Shown here: piece after piece, positions 38,815-45,402 of the stretch
Layout of the letters: each line of letters starts with the position of its first letter
How positions within the stretch are numbered: the first letter of the stretch is position 1
Assembly (NCBI GenBank): GCA_938045295.1
Contig: CALINO010000079.1
Location: 1-45,402, forward strand
DNA from: an uncultured Arenicella sp.
GTDB lineage: Bacteria; Pseudomonadota; Gammaproteobacteria; Arenicellales; Arenicellaceae
Direction of reading: 5' to 3'
Length of the DNA stretch: 45,402 nt
Translations under genes and position numbers: made by a program
Notes under the pieces: generated by a model
What the model saw: the letters and a program-made list of their open reading frames with translations, nothing else
Databases searched by the model: none
What the model was told of the DNA's origin: nothing

Positions 38815-40782
38815 ATGCTCAAATACCGCCCCGATATTGACGGCCTTCGCGCCATTGCCGTAGGCAGCGTTGTTCTGTATCACCTTGATGAATCGTTGGT
38901 AACTGGCGGCTTTGTTGGTGTGGATATTTTCTTTGTGATTTCAGGCTATTTGATCACCAAGCTTATCTACGGTGAATTATCCAGCAGCGGCACTTTTAGT
39001 TTTAAGAATTTTTATTTGCGTCGTGTGCGCCGTTTGTTCCCAGCGTTGTTGGCCACGTTTTTATTTTGTTTCGTGTGCAGTTATTTTCTGTTTCCTCCGG
39101 CGTATTTAACTGAGTTTGGCCAATCCTTAATTGCGGCATTATTCAGTGTCAGTAATATTTTCTTTTGGAGTGTGGCGGGCTATTTCGATTCGGAAAGTTC
39201 ACTCAAGCCGTTGCTGCATACCTGGTCATTGTCGGTAGAAGAGCAGTTTTATCTCATATGGCCGGCCGTATTGGTTGGCTTATTTTCGTTGAATAAACAG
39301 CGGCTTATTCCCATTTTTGTGCTCAGCATGGGCTTGGTCAGTTGGTTGCTTAATGAAGTGGTTTTTTCACAACAAGCCAGCATTAGCGCCTGGTTTGGAA
39401 CGCAAGATAATCAGTCAGTGCTGAATGTGCCATCAACGGTGTTTTATTGGTTGCCGTTTCGGGTATTCGAGTTCGCTATTGGCGCAATACTGGTTTGGTT
39501 TACTGCACCATTCAAGCACCGCCAATACAGCGCAGAAGCACTTTTTGCGATCGGCCTAGCAATGGTTACCATATCCATTGTCTTTTTTGATGATGCCATG
39601 GAGTTTCCATCAAGCGCGGCATTACTGCCATGCTTAGGCGCGGCTTTAATGATATTAAGTGGGCCAAATCATCGTTTGTCACCACTGGTTTCAAACAAGC
39701 TAATGGTTGGCATTGGCTTGATCAGCTATTCCTTATATTTAATACACTGGCCGTTAATCGTCTTTTATCAGTATTGGGTGGGGCGAGAATTTACCGAATT
39801 TGAGTGTGTTGCCTTAGTTGCCGTTGGTATTGGTGTTGCGTATTTAATGTACCGTTTTATTGAGCAGCCGTTTCGCCGCTCTAAAGAGCGTACGTCTGAA
39901 AATCCAACGCCCAATCGTTCTTTCTTATTGGCTACGCTGGCCTTAGTGCTTGTTGTGGTTTCGCTCAGCGCGAATGCAATCACCTCAAAAGGTTGGCTTT
40001 GGCGTTACCCCGACGACGTGGTGGCTCAGCTAAGTTATAAACAAGGCGATTACAGCGAATATTTTTGGGCAAACATTCGTCATTACCAGCGTGATTTTTC
40101 CAATACAGGGCAATCTAAGGTGCTGGTCATTGGCGACAGCATGGCCGCGGGTTTAATGAATGTGTTGGTGGCCGGTGGCGCGCACGAAGAAATTGATTTG
40201 GCCTCAGTGTTGGTAGGTGATAATTGCAAAACATTCTTTGGTTTAAGTGAGCAGCAATACCAAGGTATTTATTCTGGAGCCAAAGAAATATGCCAGCGAG
40301 AACACAGCAGGGTACTGTCTCAGCGTGAGCTTTTTGATAATGCCGACACCATTATTCTGGCAACGTATTGGTGGGAACAGCATCACTTAAAGTACGTATC
40401 GCAGACGGTTGAATATTTGAAGACCATCACCGATGCCAAAATCAAAGTACTGGGTTTAAAAGTGCAGCAAAGTAATGGTATTTATTTTCTAAGTAAGCAT
40501 GCGTTCGAGCCTAATATTAGCAAATTAAGAACGCCTCCTAACCCGCAAGCCTTGCATGTAAATCGCCAGTTAAAACAGCGAGCACAAGCATCCGGAAACT
40601 TTACGTATTTTGATTTAATGAACCTGTTTTGCAATCAGCAAGGCTGCCAACGTGTGACTAAAGACGGTTACGTGATTGTTTTTGATGCCACTCATTTCAG
40701 TGAGCAAGGCGCTCACTTTGCTGCACAGAAGCTTAAACAACAGGACTGGTACAAAACATTGCTGCAGCCGCGTACTGAGTAA
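38815..40782 (+). CDS. Acyltransferase-3 with C-terminal SGNH domain (OafA-like)
   Basis: This 655-residue inner-membrane protein has an N-terminal acyltransferase-3 domain of about ten membrane segments (YRPDIDGLRAIAVGSVVLYH, GVDIFFVISGYLITKLI, FYLRRVRRLFPALLATF, and LLHTWSLSVEEQFYLIWP), one further anchor near residue 375 and a periplasmic SGNH esterase-like domain from about residue 430. The SGNH catalytic residues are probably Ser in VIGDSMAAG and the Asp-His pair in FDATHFSEQG. Such fused proteins O-acetylate O-antigen or other surface polysaccharides. No Shine-Dalgarno sequence is visible before the ATG. Confidence 0.94.
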   Translation: MLKYRPDIDGLRAIAVGSVVLYHLDESLVTGGFVGVDIFFVISGYLITKLIYGELSSSGTFSFKNFYLRRVRRLFPALLATFLFCFVCSYFLFPPAYLTEFGQSLIAALFSVSNIFFWSVAGYFDSESSLKPLLHTWSLSVEEQFYLIWPAVLVGLFSLNKQRLIPIFVLSMGLVSWLLNEVVFSQQASISAWFGTQDNQSVLNVPSTVFYWLPFRVFEFAIGAILVWFTAPFKHRQYSAEALFAIGLAMVTISIVFFDDAMEFPSSAALLPCLGAALMILSGPNHRLSPLVSNKLMVGIGLISYSLYLIHWPLIVFYQYWVGREFTEFECVALVAVGIGVAYLMYRFIEQPFRRSKERTSENPTPNRSFLLATLALVLVVVSLSANAITSKGWLWRYPDDVVAQLSYKQGDYSEYFWANIRHYQRDFSNTGQSKVLVIGDSMAAGLMNVLVAGGAHEEIDLASVLVGDNCKTFFGLSEQQYQGIYSGAKEICQREHSRVLSQRELFDNADTIILATYWWEQHHLKYVSQTVEYLKTITDAKIKVLGLKVQQSNGIYFLSKHAFEPNISKLRTPPNPQALHVNRQLKQRAQASGNFTYFDLMNLFCNQQGCQRVTKDGYVIVFDATHFSEQGAHFAAQKLKQQDWYKTLLQPRTE

Positions 40783-40936
40783 ATGTGATCTGTATTAGGT
40801 TTGGGTACCAATATTGTGCGCAAACCTAAGTTTTTAACGTTTTAACATGTGATCGAGTCTGTAATACTGGCGCCTTGGTTTGGTGCTCAATAGGCTTGTG
40901 TTTTTCTGCCGTTTGCCAATAAATGAAAGGAATAGC

Positions 40937-42883
40937 ATGATGAAAATATTAAAACTAATAATAAGAGTATCGTTGCTTCTTGCCATGGTGGTACTGTGCA
41001 TTACTGCATTGTTTCCCGGGTGGTACGACAATCGTGGCATTATTTTTAACGAAGTAAGCCAACGCTTTATGTCTAATGACGAAGTCATTATGCGTGAAAA
41101 AGCAAGCAGGGCAGACGTGCCTTACCAAGAGTATAAAGAGAAAGCTGAGGCTAAGAAAAAAGCCAAAGCGTTACTTGCCAAGTTGAATGCGGGCCTAGAC
41201 CAGGCGATTGCGGCTAACGATTCGGCGGCAATTAACCGCGCCGTGGCTAAGTTTTCAGCCGAACAGATTAAACCAAACAATGTGGTGTCGTTGATAGAAA
41301 GTTCTAATATTACCGCCTTTACAGCGCTATATCAGCAGAGCCTTGCTTGTAATACCGATTACCAGCGTGATTTGGTTAAAACCCAAATGAAGAATAAAAC
41401 CGCCACCGACTACAGGGTTAGTCAGTTTGAAACAAAAGTGAGCCGGGCGGTATTAGCAAACTCAAACGATGCACTGATGCTCGCATGGTATGAAATGAAG
41501 TGCTGGCGTAGTGCCACAGAGTTGGCAAATAAGCATGATTATTTAAAGGCACTGGCGCATAAGTTGGTTGTACGTAATAAACCAAACAGAGTGCTGGCGC
41601 TGAAAAACGCCGAAGATTTTGATTACTTGCTAACACAGGTGTTATGGCAGAGCTTAAATAAGCGTAACGATGCGGCCGCTCAATCTTTATTTGAGAAGGC
41701 ATACGTAGAAGACACTAAAAAGAAACCGATTGTCAGTTTTGTGGATGTTAAAAAAGGGCGTGGTGGCATTTCAAGTGACCTTGTTTTTTACGCATTAAAA
41801 AACAACCACTTGCTGTTTGCTGAGTCTGTTTTGCAGTACGACCCAGAGTATATTAAACGTAATAATCTGAGCTGGAATATTTATAACGATATTGTTGCGA
41901 AACGATTCCCAGAACGTAAAACCGTACAGTTATTAAGCAATGGCTTATTAGACTTGGAGTCAGTAAAAATCGACGTTAATTCGGAGCTCACGACAGCCAT
42001 TGAGAACGGAATTACTGAGTCGGTACTGTTACTACTAAACCATGATGCGAAAGCAACGCTTAAAAATTTACCGGTGACTGACTGGGAAAATTTTAGGCGT
42101 TCTTCAGCCAATCTACCATTACAGACTCAGCGTTTCTTATTTGAACGCGGCCTTGATTATGGGGTGTTTGCCTATCAAGGCGTTGACCAGCTAGCCAATG
42201 CAATGAGCAAAGGTGACGAAGCGTTAGTAGAGTTTTATTTAGCTGAAGCGGGCGTGAAACCGGCGATTGAATATCGAGGCAAAACCATTCTTGATGCCGC
42301 GATTGGCGGTGACACAAAGACCCAACAACGAATTTTGGCCTTGCTGACTGAGTACGGCGCGCACGATGACTACTTTAAATTAATCAGAGAGATAACGGGT
42401 GTGGAATACGACCCTAACTGTTCAGTTGGGCAACCGCTTGAGCCTTCACGATATGCCAGTAATAAACTGGTTGAGCAACTCAAGGCGGCCGAAAGTCAAC
42501 AACCACTCACCCCCATGAATTTCTATGAAGCCGCCATTGTTCATTGTGTTTCTGACAATGGTCATGATCTCGACAGCTGTATTGTGTCTATTCGAGCTTG
42601 TTCTGACAGTAGCGCTGCAACACCTCGTGCTCAAATGAAGAGCTCTGACTTATGTTGCCCCAGTCATGTTAAGCGTACCTACACCCAAGCACGTTGTTCA
42701 GGTATGGATGTTGCCTCAGCCGCCGTTACGTTAAGGGGCACTGGTTTTACTGAAGCCTATACCATACCTTTGTTTTTCACTTACACAAAAGAATACAAAG
42801 AGCTGCAGGAATCTCAACAAAAAACGAGTAAGGAAAGCGAGATTAAAAACGAAAGAGCAACTCGCAATTTACATGAATTTTAA
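40937..42883 (+). CDS. Large exported protein with ankyrin-like helical repeats and a Cys-rich C-terminus, unknown function
   Basis: I do not recognise this 648-residue protein. The ATG at 40937 is chosen because AAAGGAA lies five bases upstream; the frame opens at 40880. Residues 3-24 are a membrane segment (signal anchor), so the rest should be periplasmic. A Lys/Ala-rich, probably coiled-coil stretch (EKAEAKKKAKALLAKLNAGLD) follows. The middle contains repeated helix pairs with ankyrin-like wording (YALKNNHLLFAESVL; SELTTAIENGITESVLLLLNHDA; GKTILDAAIGGDTKTQQRILALLTEYGAHD). The last 100 residues hold six cysteines in pattern CVSD, DSC, RAC, LCC, ARC. It lies downstream of the OafA-like gene on the same strand, but a separate promoter is likely. 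Confidence 0.8.
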   Translation: MMKILKLIIRVSLLLAMVVLCITALFPGWYDNRGIIFNEVSQRFMSNDEVIMREKASRADVPYQEYKEKAEAKKKAKALLAKLNAGLDQAIAANDSAAINRAVAKFSAEQIKPNNVVSLIESSNITAFTALYQQSLACNTDYQRDLVKTQMKNKTATDYRVSQFETKVSRAVLANSNDALMLAWYEMKCWRSATELANKHDYLKALAHKLVVRNKPNRVLALKNAEDFDYLLTQVLWQSLNKRNDAAAQSLFEKAYVEDTKKKPIVSFVDVKKGRGGISSDLVFYALKNNHLLFAESVLQYDPEYIKRNNLSWNIYNDIVAKRFPERKTVQLLSNGLLDLESVKIDVNSELTTAIENGITESVLLLLNHDAKATLKNLPVTDWENFRRSSANLPLQTQRFLFERGLDYGVFAYQGVDQLANAMSKGDEALVEFYLAEAGVKPAIEYRGKTILDAAIGGDTKTQQRILALLTEYGAHDDYFKLIREITGVEYDPNCSVGQPLEPSRYASNKLVEQLKAAESQQPLTPMNFYEAAIVHCVSDNGHDLDSCIVSIRACSDSSAATPRAQMKSSDLCCPSHVKRTYTQARCSGMDVASAAVTLRGTGFTEAYTIPLFFTYTKEYKELQESQQKTSKESEIKNERATRNLHEF

Positions 42884-43029
42884 TGTGGTAAGTTATTGAT
42901 TGGGCTTGGGTGAAGGCGCGAATTAGTTAGTATTTCGAGGTGTTTATTAGCCTAAACGGCGACCAATTCGTGTTTGACTTATTTGCTCAGAGAAGAGAGG
43001 ATAAACCAAACTTTGATTAGCCTTTAAGC

Positions 43030-43530
43030 ATGCGCTTTTTTAACAACAAACACACAGTCTCCGCCATGATTGTTACGCCTATTTTGACTGTGCTGGCGTA
43101 CTTTGCCGTTGATTTTATGGTTAAAGATAAGCCTCATGCTGCCATTGACGGTCAAGCGTACCCTTTGATAGCGCAATCTAACTGCCGTTTTACCAGCGGG
43201 CAATGCGATTTGGTGAATGCCTCATTCAAATCCAATTTAAGCGTTCAGAGTAATCAAGCGGTGTTGGTTCTCAACGTCTCGCACGCATTGCAAAACGCCA
43301 CCATTGGTTTTGTTGATTCGAACGGTGCGGAAGTCATGCCAGTGGCAATGCAGCCATTGAATAGTGACAACACGCATTGGACTCTCGACATTCCTGAGCG
43401 TATTGACAGTGCAGCAACGGCAAGACTTGCATTGCAGGCAAATAACGCGTTTTACTATGCTGAAACTCAACTGCGGTTCATTAATTACCGAACCGCTTTC
43501 GATAAAGATTTTAGAAGTAACGATCAATAA
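43030..43530 (+). CDS. Small membrane-anchored periplasmic protein of unknown function
   Basis: This 166-residue protein has one N-terminal membrane segment (AMIVTPILTVLAYFAVDFMV) followed by a periplasmic domain that looks like a small beta-sandwich (alternating hydrophobic strands, two cysteines in SNCRFTSGQCDLV). Proteins of this appearance are common as hypotheticals in aquatic gammaproteobacteria, in my recollection, but I know no function. A stop at 43018 limits the start, and the ATG at 43030 is the only reasonable one although no ribosome-binding site is close. It is on the same strand as acs, 96 bases ahead. Confidence 0.78.
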   Translation: MRFFNNKHTVSAMIVTPILTVLAYFAVDFMVKDKPHAAIDGQAYPLIAQSNCRFTSGQCDLVNASFKSNLSVQSNQAVLVLNVSHALQNATIGFVDSNGAEVMPVAMQPLNSDNTHWTLDIPERIDSAATARLALQANNAFYYAETQLRFINYRTAFDKDFRSNDQ

Positions 43531-43614
43531 GCAATCATCAAAATAATAACGAAACAACATATCTAAATCACGCACCTAAACCGCACAGCTAAACACAAAT
43601 AATGTTATCCGCGT

Positions 43615-43621
43615 AAGGAAG
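43615..43621 (+). promoter_or_regulatory. acs: Ribosome-binding site of acs
   Basis: AAGGAAG lies five bases before the ATG at 43627 and fixes the start of the acetyl-CoA synthetase gene. Confidence 0.75.
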
Positions 43622-43626
43622 CCACC

Positions 43627-45402
43627 ATGTCAGAAAATTCAATTTACCCCGTTTTTGAATCGATTAAACCTAATACGCATGTGACTGCCGAGCAGTACAC
43701 AGAGATGTATCAGCGTTCGCTGGATGACCCTGATGGTTTTTGGGGCGAGCAAGCGCAAACCCACTTAGATTGGATTGAGCAATGGCACACAGTAAGCGAG
43801 TTTGATTTTAATTCAGCTGACATAAAGTGGTTTCAAGGCGGTAAGCTGAATGTGTCGGTCAATTGCATAGACCGGCATTTGGCAAGCAAAGCCGATCAAA
43901 CCGCCATCATTTGGGAAGGGGACAGCCCAGATCAAAGTAAGAACATCTCCTACCAAGAGCTGCACGACGAGGTATGTCGTTTGGCGAATGCAATGCGCAG
44001 TATGGGCGTGGTAAAAGGCGACCGCGTTTGTTTGTACATGCCGATGATTCCTGAAGCCGTTTACGCAATGCTGGCGTGTACGCGTATTGGCGCGATTCAC
44101 TCGGTGGTGTTTGGCGGTTTTTCACCCGAGGCATTGCGAGGGCGTATTAACGACTCAGAGTGCAAAATGGTGATCACCGCTGACGAAGGTCTTCGTGGGG
44201 CAAAACCAATTCCTCTGAAAGCGAACGTTGATGAAGCTTGTAAAGATACACCGTCGATTGAATCCATCTTGGTTTGCAAGGTGACCGGCAATGCCGTTGG
44301 CTGGCAAGAGGGGCGCGATGTGTGGTACCACCATGCGGTGAGCGATCAAGCAAGCACCTGCGAGCCGGAAGTGATGGACGCCGAAGACCCCATGTTTATT
44401 CTGTACACATCAGGCTCAACCGGCACGCCTAAAGGCGTAATGCACACCACCGGCGGGTATTTGCTCTATGCCATGATGACCTTTAAGTATGTGTTTGATT
44501 ATCAAGACGGCGAAGTGTATTGGTGCACCGCCGATGTGGGCTGGATCACAGGGCATTCGTACCTAACCTATGGGCCACTTGCCAACGGCGCAACTACCTT
44601 GGTGTTCGAAGGCGTGCCTACTTACCCAGATGCCAGCCGGTTTTGGCAAGTGATAGACAAACACCAAGTGAACATCTTTTATACCGCCCCAACGGCGTTA
44701 AGAGCGTTAATGGGCGCTGGCGATGAGTATTTACAGACCACATCACGCCGTAGTTTGCGCATTTTAGGTACCGTCGGTGAACCCATTAACCCTGAAGCAT
44801 GGGAATGGTATTTTCATCAAGTTGGGCAAGAGAAATGCCCAATTGTAGACACGTGGTGGCAGACTGAAACTGGTGGAATTATGATTGTGCCATTACCCGG
44901 CGCAACACCGGCGAAACCCGGTGCAGCTACGCGGCCATTTTTCGGTGTAGAACCGGTATTGCTGGACGACGAAGGCAATGTTCTGCACGGCGAAGCGTCT
45001 GGCAACTTAGCCATACCTCGGTCGTGGCCAGGCCAAATGCGCGGCGTTTACAATAACCCCAAGCGCTTTCACGAAGCCTATTTTTCTATGTACCCCGGTT
45101 ATTACTTTACCGGTGACGGCTGTCGGCGTGACGCAGACGGCTACTACTGGATTACTGGCCGAGTGGATGACGTGATTAACGTCTCAGGCCACCGTATGGG
45201 TACCGCTGAAGTGGAAAGTGCATTAGTGCTTCATGAAGCGGTTTCAGAAGCAGCCGTGGTTGGCTACCCGCATGATATTAAGGGGCAGGGCATTTACGCC
45301 TACGTTACCTTAATGGCTGGCCAAGAGTACACGGATGATCTTAAATCGTTGTTGGTTCAACACGTGCGTAAAGAGATTGGGCCGGTAGCCACTCCTGATA
45401 TT
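43627..45402 (+). CDS. acs: Acetyl-CoA synthetase (3' end outside window)
   Basis: This enzyme activates acetate with ATP and CoA to acetyl-CoA through an acetyl-AMP intermediate, letting the cell use acetate. The frame is open from the ATG at 43627 to the last base, 592 codons out of about 650 expected, so roughly the last 55-60 residues, including the catalytic Lys-containing A10 motif, are outside. The N-terminus ([14 protein letters not shown], then [10 protein letters not shown]) is typical. The P-loop-like A3 motif [14 protein letters not shown], the acyl-binding [10 protein letters not shown], and [31 protein letters not shown] are all visible. It completes the acetyl-CoA-centred content of the window. 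Confidence 0.97.
   Translation, partial: MSENSIYPVFESIKPNTHVTAEQYTEMYQRSLDDPDGFWGEQAQTHLDWIEQWHTVSEFDFNSADIKWFQGGKLNVSVNCIDRHLASKADQTAIIWEGDSPDQSKNISYQELHDEVCRLANAMRSMGVVKGDRVCLYMPMIPEAVYAMLACTRIGAIHSVVFGGFSPEALRGRINDSECKMVITADEGLRGAKPIPLKANVDEACKDTPSIESILVCKVTGNAVGWQEGRDVWYHHAVSDQASTCEPEVMDAEDPMFILYTSGSTGTPKGVMHTTGGYLLYAMMTFKYVFDYQDGEVYWCTADVGWITGHSYLTYGPLANGATTLVFEGVPTYPDASRFWQVIDKHQVNIFYTAPTALRALMGAGDEYLQTTSRRSLRILGTVGEPINPEAWEWYFHQVGQEKCPIVDTWWQTETGGIMIVPLPGATPAKPGAATRPFFGVEPVLLDDEGNVLHGEASGNLAIPRSWPGQMRGVYNNPKRFHEAYFSMYPGYYFTGDGCRRDADGYYWITGRVDDVINVSGHRMGTAEVESALVLHEAVSEAAVVGYPHDIKGQGIYAYVTLMAGQEYTDDLKSLLVQHVRKEIGPVATPDI

Overview
The window looks like chromosome from a free-living, probably marine or aquatic gammaproteobacterium of moderate, slightly AT-rich base composition. 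The evidence is the gene content: an aceE-aceF-lpdA pyruvate dehydrogenase operon, FadE-type acyl-CoA dehydrogenase, NhaA, MaeB, YaaA, cytochrome c4, MltD and a TonB-dependent receptor. I cannot fix the order or genus from the sequence alone. I see no rRNA, tRNA, insertion sequence, integrase, prophage or CRISPR array. The left edge cuts an NSS transporter and the right edge cuts acetyl-CoA synthetase.

Layout. 1-2.2 kb: NSS transporter end (+) overlapping tail-to-tail with DAHP synthase (-). 2.3-6.4 kb: a tight minus-strand lipid-modification operon (FAD oxidoreductase, DUF1365, cyclopropane-fatty-acyl-phospholipid synthase-like methyltransferase, DUF2878). 6.8-8.6 kb: MltD-like lytic transglycosylase with cysteine-paired LysM domains. 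8.9-10.6 kb: GTP-type PEP carboxykinase behind a leader with three consecutive hairpins. 10.7-12.9 kb: small exported protein, cytochrome c4 and a divergent TetR-type regulator. 13-15.2 kb: two cobalamin side-chain genes. 15.2-16.8 kb: FMN-dependent glutamate-synthase-like protein. 17-19 kb: the least conventional stretch, with two tandem paralogous small proteins of unknown function, a third small orphan, and long intergenic regions full of inverted repeats. 19.3-29.5 kb: lpdA, aceF, aceE, maeB and lipA, all on the minus strand. 29.5-37 kb: group III truncated haemoglobin, YaaA, NhaA, TonB-dependent receptor and FadE. 37-43.5 kb: DCC-family protein, two divergent membrane acyltransferases, one large exported Cys-rich protein and one small anchored protein, probably an envelope-related region. 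43.6 kb to the end: acs.

How the genes fit together. The centre of the window handles carbon around pyruvate and acetyl-CoA: PDH (AceE, AceF, Lpd) makes acetyl-CoA, LipA makes the lipoyl cofactor needed by AceF and Lpd, MaeB converts malate to pyruvate, PckG converts oxaloacetate to PEP, FadE feeds acetyl-CoA from fatty acids and Acs feeds it from acetate. DAHP synthase draws PEP into aromatic synthesis. The most noteworthy unexplained items are the tandem paralogs with their structured leader, the noncanonical first lipoyl domain of AceF, the C-x9-C pairs in the MltD LysM repeats, the hairpin leader of pckG, and the Cys-rich exported protein beside the acyltransferases.
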